Below are positions 7,868 to 16,174 of a stretch of DNA of 27,160 nucleotides, piece after piece. A model generated the notes under the pieces. The model searched no databases. It had not been told where the DNA came from and was given only the letters and a program-made list of their open reading frames with translations. Made by a program: the position numbers and the translations under genes. This DNA is from Legionella sp. (GTDB taxonomy: Bacteria > Pseudomonadota > Gammaproteobacteria > Legionellales > Legionellaceae), in assembly GCA_004297865.1 (NCBI GenBank), contig SCSO01000060.1, positions 1-27,160 on the forward strand, in the 5' to 3' direction. Each line of letters starts with the position of its first letter. The stretch's first letter is position 1.

Positions 7868-10411
7868 ATGGCAAAAGGAAAAATTTTACGTGTACCCTCT
7901 GACACGGTTCTCGCAGATCCATTATTAAATTCTTTAAAGCAAAAATTCCCTGGCGGTTTAACTGAAGAATCTTTCGATGAAAAAACAGCTAATTATAAAG
8001 CATGTTATCAGCGCCGAGCTGCTAGTCTACACGCGGGTTTTTTATTGGCTTTGGAGGCATATCCCTTAAAACCCAAAACAAATGATCAAAGGAAATTAAG
8101 TCTTGAAGAATTGGCTAACTTTAAAGCGAGTTTAAAACATACTGCTGATACCTTATTAAAAAACTGTAAATTCACTTCGGATTCCATTGATGAATTACAA
8201 AAAAAATTAAAGGTTTTTACTGACGAATTAATTACTCAAGTGAATTGTGCATGGCATTTTTTCAACAAAGAAGAAGCTAAAGATTGCCTCAATGTGGCTG
8301 AGCAATACGCATTAATGAATAAAGGCCGTAACGATTTGATGACGTTAACTCCTATAGGATCTGGTGAGTATGCGTTACAAGTGGATGAAGTTGTACCAGC
8401 ACATTATCCTCAATTAATAGCGGAATTACAGCAAATTAAAAAAGAGGATTTTCCTCATAATACGATTTTTTTTCGTCAATTACCTATTTATCAAAAAGCA
8501 TATTTATGCAATTTATCTGCAAATGTTCACACAGCCAAACACATAGAAGATGAATTAAATTCTTTTCTTAGTTCTTATATAAAAAATTTGAGTTATAGAG
8601 AGTGTGAGCAAATTGCTAAAGGCAATTATCCAGAATGGTTTAAAACCTGTTCACCACAAATGCAAAATATGCTTAAGGTCTTAGTTAAAGAACCGGCTAA
8701 TATAGAGCTTAATATTCGAACATTAAAGGATAAAATTGTTGAGCTTAATACTAACGATTCAGTCTCATTTAAAAAATTTATTGGTAAAGTTAGTAAAATT
8801 CCCGAATGGTATTGGGAGCTATCCGATCACGAGCAGTATTTATTAGAGAACGTGCTTACCAATTCGACGAATATCGAAGAGACTTTTTCCTTTTTGTGCA
8901 GCCGTCATCGCTCAATACCTGCGCCTGCAAATTTTTCTAAACATACTTTATATGTTGTGGGCACTGATGGAAAGATAACACCTTTAGGCTCAGAGCGTTA
9001 TCGTTCAAGTCATATTGTTAGTCGTGAGGCGTTAGAATTTTCTCCTACAGTACAATTGCGTCATAGCCAATCCAATTTATCCTGTGTGACTGCTGCAGCT
9101 AAACCTGAACAACCTCAGCTAATCCAAACGTTAACTAGCCCATTTGGCCCTTTTCTTGCTCTTGATAAAAAATTAGATGAATTAAAAAAACAAACGATAA
9201 GACTCAGTGGTCATGCAGGGAGAATCTACTATCCCAATCATCCACTGAATATGGCTAAATACTTTATCTATACAACTACTGAAGATCCTTATTGTATAGA
9301 TTTCAAGAGATTCATCGAAACTCAAGTTCAGAATTTTCCTAAAGTTGCAATTTTACTTGAGGAATATAAGAATTTACTTGCTTCACCACCTGGAACAGCA
9401 ACCCTGTTGGATTACAGAGGCAGAGAGCTGTTTTTAGCTTCCCTTGAACAATTAATGATAATGGAGGTTGGTGGATTTAGTTATGGTTCTTGTGTTAGCG
9501 GAAAGGATCGAAAAGCCGTTGAACTAATGCATACTGACGCAATGCTATTATATAAACATAAGTATGGATCTTGGCCCAATATTACAGATTCTAATGAAAA
9601 GCGAAACGATTTTGTTAGTTTAGTAGCAAAGCTTTATTGCTCAAGACATCAGCACGAACATGCAGGACAAAACGCCCCTGGTTCGGAAGGGCTCAAATAC
9701 CCTGATCATTATTTACCCAAAGACATTTGTAAGGCAATTGCTGCTCTTAGTCAAAATTCTAACATGTTAAGTAATGATAATAAGTTGGCATCTAATAATG
9801 AAGTAGAATACATTATTAGCGAAGTAGAGCACATTACCGACAAAGCGGCAAAGCTCCTAGTAAGGTACTTTCCGAGCCTTTTTGGTAAGGCGGAGCCCTC
9901 TAAGCTTGAAACAGACTGTTTGACTAAAGCACTTTATTTGGGTGAGACAAATTGTAGACGTTTATATGATGTATTGAGCCTGTTGATGAATCAATTAAAT
10001 AATTTTAAAAAAGCGCCAACAGTGGTGGAACATGTTACCAATCTTGCAAATCTTACCAAAAGCTCCACCTCTTCTTTTCATACTACTCAGCAACCTGCTT
10101 TGGCAACGGGAATACAGGCTATCTTGAAGGTCATGCAATACAAAGATATGGATATTGAGTTGCGAATGGCAAAAATTTTTGTAGAGGTAGAAAACCGCCG
10201 AACAGCACCAATTGCATATCGTGCTCCTGTAACTCAAAAGGTTTATAGTCAAATTCTCAAGGTGATGGATGCTACTGATGACAAAATACCTATGGCAGTG
10301 GATGAAGCAGTGAAGGTTTTGACTTGCTGTTTTGAGGAAGGAAAAGCAGCGTTTGCTAGGTCGGCATCAACTGGGGATCTGGTTGAGCTGGTAAATGATT
10401 TTTCAATGTAA
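7868..10411 (+). CDS. Large protein with a SopB/SidF-like C-x5-R phosphatase motif, candidate effector
   Basis: An 847-residue soluble protein that I do not recognise as a whole. Residues 542-548 read C-V-S-G-K-D-R, a C-x5-R phosphate-binding loop nearly identical to the CKSGKDR/CKSAKDR of bacterial and eukaryotic phosphoinositide phosphatases (SopB, IpgD, SidF, INPP4). About 55 residues later N602-A-P-G-S-E-G-L-K610 resembles the N-T-G-x-x-G-x-K segment that I recall following the active site in these enzymes. Differences: the usual lysine after the cysteine is valine and the usual threonine after the arginine is lysine. The first ~380 residues are helical and lysine-rich; 385-430 is serine/glutamine-rich and may be a linker. 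There is no signal peptide or membrane segment, so any export would be by a type IV system. The ATG follows AAGGAAATTGTAGCC. The gene is divergent from mmsA. Confidence 0.6.
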   Translation: MAKGKILRVPSDTVLADPLLNSLKQKFPGGLTEESFDEKTANYKACYQRRAASLHAGFLLALEAYPLKPKTNDQRKLSLEELANFKASLKHTADTLLKNCKFTSDSIDELQKKLKVFTDELITQVNCAWHFFNKEEAKDCLNVAEQYALMNKGRNDLMTLTPIGSGEYALQVDEVVPAHYPQLIAELQQIKKEDFPHNTIFFRQLPIYQKAYLCNLSANVHTAKHIEDELNSFLSSYIKNLSYRECEQIAKGNYPEWFKTCSPQMQNMLKVLVKEPANIELNIRTLKDKIVELNTNDSVSFKKFIGKVSKIPEWYWELSDHEQYLLENVLTNSTNIEETFSFLCSRHRSIPAPANFSKHTLYVVGTDGKITPLGSERYRSSHIVSREALEFSPTVQLRHSQSNLSCVTAAAKPEQPQLIQTLTSPFGPFLALDKKLDELKKQTIRLSGHAGRIYYPNHPLNMAKYFIYTTTEDPYCIDFKRFIETQVQNFPKVAILLEEYKNLLASPPGTATLLDYRGRELFLASLEQLMIMEVGGFSYGSCVSGKDRKAVELMHTDAMLLYKHKYGSWPNITDSNEKRNDFVSLVAKLYCSRHQHEHAGQNAPGSEGLKYPDHYLPKDICKAIAALSQNSNMLSNDNKLASNNEVEYIISEVEHITDKAAKLLVRYFPSLFGKAEPSKLETDCLTKALYLGETNCRRLYDVLSLLMNQLNNFKKAPTVVEHVTNLANLTKSSTSSFHTTQQPALATGIQAILKVMQYKDMDIELRMAKIFVEVENRRTAPIAYRAPVTQKVYSQILKVMDATDDKIPMAVDEAVKVLTCCFEEGKAAFARSASTGDLVELVNDFSM

Positions 10412-10422
10412 GAGTCAAAGAA

Positions 10423-10450
10423 AACCCTTCCTTATTTGAAAGGAAGGGTT
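10423..10450 (-). terminator. Rho-independent terminator of dapB, perhaps bidirectional
   Basis: An 11-bp perfect stem, AACCCTTCCTT (10423-10433) with AAGGAAGGGTT (10440-10450), around ATTTGA. On the minus strand it begins 5 bases after the dapB stop and is followed by TTCTTT. On the plus strand the run is weaker (GGTTCTTA), but it starts 11 bases after the 847-residue gene, so it probably serves both convergent genes. Confidence 0.82.
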
Positions 10451-10455
10451 GGTTC

Positions 10456-11187
10456 TTATAAGAGATGTTCTAAGCCATAAATTAGAGTATTTAAGCCCAT
10501 CACCTTTTGACAAGACAAAACAATACCAGGCATGAAGCAGGAGCGATCGATACTATCGTGTGTAATACTTAAGGTTTCTCCTTGAGTACCAAAAATAACT
10601 TGTTGTCGTGCAAGCACTCCAGGCAAACGTAATGAATGAATAGGGATAGCCTTATGCTCTCCGCCACGGACTCCTGGAATAATTTCTTTTAGTGACAATT
10701 TATTTTTAGGATTTTTACGAGCTGCGGCTATCATATCCGCAGTTTTTAAAGCGGTTCCCGAAGGGGCATCCAATTTTTGTTGGTGATGGCTTTCAATAAT
10801 TTCGACTTCAGTCAGATATTCTGCAGCTTTGGCTGCAAAATTCATCATTAATATAGCACCTATAGAAAAATTAGGAGCCACAATTCCACCTAGCTGTCTT
10901 GACTCGCATTGAGCAGTTAATTCTTTAATTTGGGTTTCAATTAAACCTGAGGCACCTATGACGGGCCGAGCACCTTGCTTAATGATGGTTAAGCTATTTT
11001 CGAATACACTATCGGCTCTAGTGAGCTCAACCACGACTTGGGCTTTAGTATCTTGAATGGCTCGCGCGAGGTCGTCCTGCTTAGTCAATTGCGCGACTAA
11101 ATCAAATTCGGGGTGATTATTTAGGGTCTCGCAAGCTTGAGTGCCCATTTTACCGAAGGCCCCATTGACAATGACGCGTATTGACAT
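10456..11187 (-). CDS. dapB: 4-hydroxy-tetrahydrodipicolinate reductase
   Basis: Second dedicated step of the diaminopimelate/lysine pathway: reduces hydroxy-tetrahydrodipicolinate with NAD(P)H in the cytoplasm. The 243-residue product has the nucleotide loop N-G-A-F-G-K-M-G (8-15) and the family signature E-S-H-H-Q-Q-K-L-D-A-P-S-G-T-A at 132-145, with H134/H135 and K138 as catalytic and substrate-binding residues. IHSLRLPG and IFGTQGETL-S-I-T-H further on also fit. It is about 25 residues shorter than the E. coli enzyme, mostly in loops, as in several other bacterial DapB proteins. The ATG has TTGGAGC upstream. It lies 31 bp after a small membrane protein gene on the same strand and ends at a clear terminator. 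Confidence 0.93.
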   Translation of the reverse strand: MSIRVIVNGAFGKMGTQACETLNNHPEFDLVAQLTKQDDLARAIQDTKAQVVVELTRADSVFENSLTIIKQGARPVIGASGLIETQIKELTAQCESRQLGGIVAPNFSIGAILMMNFAAKAAEYLTEVEIIESHHQQKLDAPSGTALKTADMIAAARKNPKNKLSLKEIIPGVRGGEHKAIPIHSLRLPGVLARQQVIFGTQGETLSITHDSIDRSCFMPGIVLSCQKVMGLNTLIYGLEHLL

Positions 11188-11218
11188 CTAATTAGCTCCA
11201 ATAAAACAACGTACAAAA

Positions 11219-11425
11219 TTAAGGATTTTCGGTTCTTTTTTTTCCTTTAATTGGAGATTGGGTAGCAACTTTCCAAGCCCAAACGGTGGCAAAAGGCCAT
11301 CCAATGACCGAAGCTTGCATGATGAGAGCAACAAAAGCACCACCTGGATTATCATTGATTAGTAATAGAACCCAAGGCACAAAAACAGCTACGAATCCTA
11401 GTAGAATTTTTTTTATAGTTTTCAT
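11219..11425 (-). CDS. Small YqaE/Pmp3-like membrane protein
   Basis: A 68-residue protein with two hydrophobic helices (about residues 7-22 and 29-49) joined by N-D-N-P-G-G-A, then a short basic tail K-G-K-K-R. The helix-G-helix layout with A-S-V-I-G-W-P-F-A-T-V-W-A-W resembles the YqaE/Pmp3 proteolipid family, tied in other organisms to membrane potential and stress; I am only moderately sure of this. An in-frame TTG at 11440 could start a 73-residue form, but the ATG at 11425 has GGGTGA placed as its ribosome site and is preferred. A good -10 box lies just upstream, and the gene may be co-transcribed with dapB, 31 bp downstream. Confidence 0.65.
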   Translation of the reverse strand: MKTIKKILLGFVAVFVPWVLLLINDNPGGAFVALIMQASVIGWPFATVWAWKVATQSPIKGKKRTENP

Positions 11426-11455
11426 GTTGTATTCACCCAATTAGAGGATATTTTC

Positions 11456-11496
11456 ATTATATACTTATCAGAATAAAATTTGCTAATTTTGCTAAT
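11456..11496 (-). promoter_or_regulatory. Promoter with tandem 9-bp repeats ahead of the YqaE-like gene
   Basis: On the minus strand a perfect TATAAT (11456-11461) lies 30 bases before the ATG. No good -35 box is present; instead two exact head-to-tail copies of the 9-mer TTTGCTAAT (plus-strand sense, 11479-11496) occupy that place. Next to them, AGTATT (11497-11502) and AATACT (11510-11515) form an inverted repeat. An activator-dependent promoter would fit this layout, but that is inference. Confidence 0.42.
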
Positions 11497-11541
11497 AGTA
11501 TTTAATTAGAATACTTGCAAATGCTCATCAATCATTGTACA

Positions 11542-11569
11542 TTGTGCGCTCAATTCTAAGGTATATAAC
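11542..11569 (+). promoter_or_regulatory. Possible proQ promoter
   Basis: TTGTGC (11542-11547) and TATAAC (11564-11569) are 16 bp apart. The start of transcription would be near 11577, leaving a leader of about 125 bases before the proQ ATG. Confidence 0.37.
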
Positions 11570-11701
11570 AGAACTATTTCATAAGCCTGTATCCAAAGTA
11601 GGACAAAAAAATTCAGTGTCAAAATTTATTTATAAATCAATAGATTACGCTTGTTTACACCAAACAATCGATACAATCTTTTTGCTAATAAGGGTAACCG
11701 C

Positions 11702-12373
11702 ATGAGAAAACAGGAGCTGCATCCTCGCACCGCTGTCATTAATAAAACTCAAAAAAATCAATCTAAAAAGGCTAGGTCCCATGCCTTGCTGTGGTTAGCA
11801 GCGAAGTTCCCTTTAGCTTTTGACAACTCTTTGCGCATCCATCCTTTAAAAATAGGGATTATGGACGATATTATGCACTATGCAGATGAGGCTGCTGAAC
11901 AAGGTATCTCTAAAAGTAAATTAAGAGAAGCGGTGGTGGTATTTACCCGTCGACTTGATTATTTAACTTGTTTAAAAGCCCGAGAAATGCGTGTGGATTT
12001 GCAAGGAAATGAAGTCTCGCAAGTTTCTGAAGTAGAAGCAGAGGATGCATCAACGAAAATAAAAAAACGCATTGAAAAAAGTATTAGAAATGCTCATAAA
12101 GGCTTAGAAAAAACTACTACTAAGCCCACTAGTAATAATTTTATGACTAAAGTAAGTCAATCCGCTACGGCCAATAGCGAAGATTATTTACCTACTTATC
12201 CTGCAAGGGCACCTTTAGCGTCTGTGCATAATGAATCCACTCCTAGCAAAACTCCGGCAATTACTATCAAAACTAAATCCACCCGTACTTTTGACCCGGA
12301 TGCCGTGGCTCGTTTAAAAGAAAAATTGGGTATATCACGTAATGTTGAAGATAAAAAAGAAACAACCGAATAA
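11702..12373 (+). CDS. proQ: ProQ/FinO-domain RNA chaperone
   Basis: A 223-residue RNA-binding protein of the ProQ/FinO family, which binds structured small RNAs and mRNA 3' ends. The FinO-type domain covers about residues 27-130: ALLWLAAKFPLAF, then H-P-L-K-I-G-I-M-D-D-I, S-K-S-K-L-R-E-A-V-V-V-F-T-R-R-L-D-Y-L, and M-R-V-D-L-Q-G-N-E-V, all at the places seen in E. coli ProQ. The C-terminal part is basic, rich in K, T and S, and probably disordered, as in longer family members. A TTG at 11651 is in frame, but the ATG at 11702 has AAGGGTAACC upstream and is the better start. It sits 17 bp before an exported protein gene, likely one transcript. Confidence 0.87.
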   Translation: MRKQELHPRTAVINKTQKNQSKKARSHALLWLAAKFPLAFDNSLRIHPLKIGIMDDIMHYADEAAEQGISKSKLREAVVVFTRRLDYLTCLKAREMRVDLQGNEVSQVSEVEAEDASTKIKKRIEKSIRNAHKGLEKTTTKPTSNNFMTKVSQSATANSEDYLPTYPARAPLASVHNESTPSKTPAITIKTKSTRTFDPDAVARLKEKLGISRNVEDKKETTE

Positions 12374-12390
12374 GTAATCAAGGAGAAGGC

Positions 12391-13458
12391 ATGAAATTAG
12401 GCAGTGGATTGTTATTGGTTTGGGGTTTTGGTTCCGCTCTTGCTGCTCCGCAATTTAATTCTCTACCTCCTGTATTTCAAGGCCAGTTTCAATTCAAAAC
12501 CGCCGATTTATGCGCAACAGCAACACAAACCTTAGCCTATCTTAACCAAGGTGCGGCTTATGATCCGGCAGTAATTCATGGTGGAAAAATTGCGCCTATT
12601 CCTTTAAATCGGATTAAAGCAACCTTGAAGTTTGTTTGTGCCCACCAAGCGCAAATGAATGATCCTGCTTTTATTAAGCAACATTTCGAATTTATTCACT
12701 GGTATCCTGATCGTGCCCGCGCGCAGCAATTAGCTGCTAACAAACCGTTATTGCAACATATACCTAAAGATCAAATTTTAATGACTAAGTATTACGTTCA
12801 TTTAGCTGAAGCCAGTTCGCATAAAACAGCGAGCAAGCCGTATGCTTTGTATGCTTTGCCTGCAGATGAAAGTCATTTAACACTTGAACAAGCCAATGCA
12901 CAACCGCAATTAGTGCGTTTTAAATATGGTAAACAAGCGGTATTAAAAGGGGCTTTGACGGCTCATCAAGTTCCGCAACTGGCTTATTTGACGCGTGATG
13001 ATTTGGAGTCTGCTTTATTACAAGGAACAATCGTTGCCAATTTTGGTAATTCCCAATTGAAGAAAATATTTAATGTGCATCGCAACAATAATATTGCTTA
13101 TGATCGTCGTAAAGATTCCTATTCTCAAGAGCGATTTTGGTATTTTAAAGAAGTGGATGGCATAAAAGGTTACGGTAAAGACGCCGAAAATAAAATTACC
13201 GTCAATCCCGCGGTCACTTTTGCCGCTGATTTAAATCAATTTGGCTTAGGCCGACTTTTATTAGTGCAATATCACAATGATGCAGGAAGCACTATTAGTA
13301 AGGTTGGTGTCTTTGCTGATACCGGCGGCGCTTTTGCGGATAATTTATATCAAGTGGATTATCTTGCAGGTGCTTATGCAGGGAAGAATGCTTTTATACA
13401 GGCCGCGCGTAATTTACCGGATTATGTGAGTGCATATTTTATGGTGGTGAAAGAGTAG
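12391..13458 (+). CDS. Exported 3D-domain (MltA-like) protein
   Basis: A 355-residue protein with a clear signal peptide, MKLGSGLLLVWGFGSALAAP, cleaved about residue 18 or 19. The C-terminal ~80 residues carry the three spaced aspartates of the 3D fold found in MltA-type lytic transglycosylases: D280 in F-A-A-D-L-N-Q-F-G-L-G, D310 in V-G-V-F-A-D-T-G-G-A-F, and D323 in Y-Q-V-D-Y-L-A-G-A-Y-A-G. It lacks a lipobox, so it would be soluble in the periplasm, unlike MltA. A role in peptidoglycan cutting is the best guess; the middle part does not obviously match MltA, so activity is unproven. An AAGGAGAAGG ribosome site precedes the ATG, 17 bp after proQ. Confidence 0.68.
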   Translation: MKLGSGLLLVWGFGSALAAPQFNSLPPVFQGQFQFKTADLCATATQTLAYLNQGAAYDPAVIHGGKIAPIPLNRIKATLKFVCAHQAQMNDPAFIKQHFEFIHWYPDRARAQQLAANKPLLQHIPKDQILMTKYYVHLAEASSHKTASKPYALYALPADESHLTLEQANAQPQLVRFKYGKQAVLKGALTAHQVPQLAYLTRDDLESALLQGTIVANFGNSQLKKIFNVHRNNNIAYDRRKDSYSQERFWYFKEVDGIKGYGKDAENKITVNPAVTFAADLNQFGLGRLLLVQYHNDAGSTISKVGVFADTGGAFADNLYQVDYLAGAYAGKNAFIQAARNLPDYVSAYFMVVKE

Positions 13459-13461
13459 ATA

Positions 13462-13485
13462 GATTCCCGCCTTCGCGGGAATGAC
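13462..13485 (-). repeat. 24-nt palindromic repeat, copy 1
   Basis: ATTCCCGC pairs with GCGGGAAT around CTTC (13463-13482), with conserved GTC/GATC-type flanks. A second copy in the other orientation lies at 22750-22773. It begins 3 bases after the stop of the 3D-domain gene and could help end or protect that transcript, but has no U run. Confidence 0.72.
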
Positions 13486-13492
13486 AAGAGTC

Positions 13493-13567
13493 GTAGGTTG
13501 GGTCATGACCCAACATAAAGATCCAAATGTGTATGAAAGGGTCATGTTGGGTCACGACCCAACCTAC
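13493..13567. repeat. Inverted pair of 24-nt palindromes (BIME-like)
   Basis: Each 24-nt arm (13493-13516 and 13544-13567) contains a near-perfect palindrome, GTTGGGTC followed by GACCCAAC. The arms are inverted copies that differ at a single central base, separated by 27 bp, so the whole may fold as two small hairpins or one long one. The right arm runs into the pyk gene and includes its stop codon. Lying between two convergent genes, it may work as a transcription barrier. A related single palindrome is at 22784-22807. Confidence 0.78.
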
Positions 13568-14988
13568 ATCGCAATAATTTCCATACAATTCGTCCCGCCC
13601 GGCGTTCCAATCATGGCACCACGAGTAAAAAGCACATAACCATGACTCACTTCAAGACATTGCAATTGGATTAACGCATCTAAAATCTTACGATTTAAAT
13701 TTTCCAATGAGTATTGATGATAATCAATAAAAATTGGGAATACATTATTGACCAAACTTAATCGTCCTAAGGTACGCTTATTCGCAGACACAGCAAAAAT
13801 AGGCACAGTACTATGCTGCCGTGACATCCATAAAGCAGTATCGCCTGATTCGGTTAAGGCAATAATCGCTTCAATGGGAAAATGATTAGCAGCATGCATG
13901 GTGGCTAATGCGATGGCTTGATCCGCGCGTTGATAATGACAAGTTTCTGGATCACTACGATAAAAAAAGCTGGCGTGTTTTTCTGCGCTCACACAAATCT
14001 TATTGACCATGCTGATCACTTTCACCGGATATAAGCCAGTGGCAGTCTCTGCAGAGAGCATCACCGCATCAGTTCCATCCAAAATCGCATTCGCAACATC
14101 TGATACTTCTGCACGCGTTGGTTGTGGATTAGTAATCATCGATTCCATCATTTGGGTGGCAGTGATTACGATTTTATCGAGAATACGAGTTTGCTCAATA
14201 ATCTGTTTTTGAATCGCAGGAACTTCTGCAGCACCGACTTCCACACCTAAATCACCGCGTGCCACCATAATCCCATCGGATTCTTGAATAATGTCCGTTA
14301 AATGATTTAATGCTTCTGTTCTTTCAATTTTAGCAATGATAAAAGTTTTTTTTGCGTTGTACTTTTCCAACAAGGCCCGCGCACGGCGAATATCTTCAGC
14401 ATCTTTGACAAAAGATAAACAAATATAATCCACTTCTGCTTTAATAGCAGTTTGCAGATCTTGCAAGTCTTTGTCGGTCAACGTTCTTGCCGCTAAACCA
14501 CCACCTTTACGATTCAATCCTTTATGGTCGGTTAACACCCCACCTTCAATGACTTTGCAATGAATTTTAGACGCTTTGATTTTGATTACTTCAAGCTCAA
14601 TTAAACCATCATTTAATAAAAGATGATCGCCAATGGATAATTCTTTGGCTAATGCAGGATAGGCTACCGAAACTTCCTGCTGATCGCCTAATGCATCAGG
14701 ATTATTACAATCGAGTGTAAAATTTTGTCCATCTTCTAAGGTAATCGATTTTTCTTTAAAACGGCCAATACGAATTTTCGGGCCTTGTAAGTCAGCCATT
14801 ACCGCGATGGGATGCTGCAATTCCTCAGACATTTTATGTACGGTATCAATGAATTCAATGGCTTTGGGATTAGCATGCGAAAAATTAATCCTGACGACAT
14901 TCACACCAGCTAACATCATGGCGCGTAAGGTCTCAGGATTATTAGAACTAGGGCCTAGAGTGGCAACAATTTTAGTTCGACGTAACAT
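13564..14988 (-). CDS. pyk: Pyruvate kinase
   Basis: Transfers phosphate from phosphoenolpyruvate to ADP, the last step of glycolysis. The 474-residue product has the N-terminal R-R-T-K-I-V-A-T-L-G-P-S-S motif, V-R-I-N-F-S-H, D-L-Q-G-P-K-I-R, the active-site I-I-A-K-I-E-R, the M-V-A-R-G-D-L-G-V-E-V loop, and the T-A-T-Q-M-M-E-S-M signature, followed by the C-terminal effector domain. The frame stays open 24 codons further, but the ATG at 14988 begins the family's normal N-terminus and follows AGGAGC; this start overlaps the end of pgk by 17 bp. The last codon and stop lie inside a palindromic repeat arm. It is the last gene of tkt-gap-pgk-pyk. Confidence 0.96.
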   Translation of the reverse strand: MLRRTKIVATLGPSSNNPETLRAMMLAGVNVVRINFSHANPKAIEFIDTVHKMSEELQHPIAVMADLQGPKIRIGRFKEKSITLEDGQNFTLDCNNPDALGDQQEVSVAYPALAKELSIGDHLLLNDGLIELEVIKIKASKIHCKVIEGGVLTDHKGLNRKGGGLAARTLTDKDLQDLQTAIKAEVDYICLSFVKDAEDIRRARALLEKYNAKKTFIIAKIERTEALNHLTDIIQESDGIMVARGDLGVEVGAAEVPAIQKQIIEQTRILDKIVITATQMMESMITNPQPTRAEVSDVANAILDGTDAVMLSAETATGLYPVKVISMVNKICVSAEKHASFFYRSDPETCHYQRADQAIALATMHAANHFPIEAIIALTESGDTALWMSRQHSTVPIFAVSANKRTLGRLSLVNNVFPIFIDYHQYSLENLNRKILDALIQLQCLEVSHGYVLFTRGAMIGTPGGTNCMEIIAM

Positions 14989-16162
14989 CTTTGGCCCGCT
15001 CCTGCAAAATGGCGACCGCTGGTAAGGTTTTTCCCTCCAAACACTCGAGGAAAGCCCCACCTCCTGTGGAAATATAAGAAATATCTGGAGTTAAATGATA
15101 TAAATCAATTGCAGCTAAAGTGTCTCCGCCACCCGCAATAGAAAAGGCATCGCTTGCAGCAATCGCTTTAGCTAAGGCACGAGTACCATATGCAAATTGA
15201 GGGAATTCAAAAACACCAACAGGACCATTCCAAATGATGGTATTGCCTTCGTTAATTACATGCACATAATCAGCCACAGTCTGCGGACCAATATCCAAAA
15301 TCATGTCATCAGCGGCGACATTAGCTAGCGTTTTATTATAAGCAGGGCAGGTTTCGCTAAAGGTTTTACCTACCACTACATCACTAGGTAAAGGGATGGT
15401 ACATCCTCGCGATTTAGCTAATTCAAGAATCTCACGAGCTTCACTTAATAAATCATTTTCTACTAAGGAAATACCGACTTCATAACCCCGGGCTTTCAAA
15501 AAGGTATTAGCAATACCTCCACCAGGAATTAAATAATCAACCATACCGACTAATTGTTTGAGCAGAGTTAATTTTGAAGAGACTTTAGCGCCACCGACTA
15601 TAGCGACAATGGGCTTTTTCGGCGCTTGTAACACTCTATCCAAAGCGTCTAATTCGCGGGTGAGTAAAGGACCTGCCACAGCAACTGGTGCAAATCGTGC
15701 TACACCATGAGTGGAGGCTTGTGCTCGATGAGCTGTACCGAAGGCATCCATCACAAACACATCACATAACTTCGCTAGTTTTTTAGAGAGCTCTTCTTCG
15801 TTACTGGTTTCCCCTCGATTAAAACGAACGTTTTCACATAGTACTAATTCGCCAGGCTGCACTTCCAGTCCATTGAGATAATCTGTAGCAAAACGTACGG
15901 GGTAATCTAATTGTTGCTTTAGATAATCTGCTACAGGCTCTAAAGAAAAACGCTTTTCCACAATGCCTTCTTCCGGACGTCCCAAATGCGAGAGCACTAT
16001 CACTGCAGCTCCAGCATCTAAGGCCATCTTCAAAGTAGGTAATGCGGCTTGTAAACGTTGATCACTAGTAATTATGCCATTTTTAATAGGTACATTTAAA
16101 TCTTCACGAATTAAAACTCGTTTACCGCGGAGTTCAATGTCGCTCATTTTAATCGGATTCAT
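14972..16162 (-). CDS. pgk: Phosphoglycerate kinase
   Basis: Interconverts 1,3-bisphosphoglycerate and 3-phosphoglycerate with ADP/ATP. The 396-residue product shows R-E-D-L-N-V-P near the N-terminus, S-H-L-G-R-P, E-N-V-R-F-N-R-G-E, G-G-A-K-V-S-S-K, W-N-G-P-V-G-V-F-E and the C-terminal glycine-rich G-G-G-D-T and S-T-G-G-G-A nucleotide loops. The ATG at 16162 has an AAAGGAT ribosome site; a second in-frame ATG five codons later is possible but has none. It begins 12 bp after gap. Confidence 0.97.
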   Translation of the reverse strand: MNPIKMSDIELRGKRVLIREDLNVPIKNGIITSDQRLQAALPTLKMALDAGAAVIVLSHLGRPEEGIVEKRFSLEPVADYLKQQLDYPVRFATDYLNGLEVQPGELVLCENVRFNRGETSNEEELSKKLAKLCDVFVMDAFGTAHRAQASTHGVARFAPVAVAGPLLTRELDALDRVLQAPKKPIVAIVGGAKVSSKLTLLKQLVGMVDYLIPGGGIANTFLKARGYEVGISLVENDLLSEAREILELAKSRGCTIPLPSDVVVGKTFSETCPAYNKTLANVAADDMILDIGPQTVADYVHVINEGNTIIWNGPVGVFEFPQFAYGTRALAKAIAASDAFSIAGGGDTLAAIDLYHLTPDISYISTGGGAFLECLEGKTLPAVAILQERAKDVTSN

Positions 16163-16174
16163 TTGCTTTATCCT

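Noticed and set aside
13462..13567. Series of palindromes as a CRISPR array
   Set aside because: The units are inverted, of two kinds, not regularly spaced, and have no unique spacers or cas genes nearby.
14989..15060. 24-codon upstream extension of pyk
   Set aside because: It reads pgk sequence in another frame; pyruvate kinases begin with the R-R-T-K-I motif right after the ATG at 14988.
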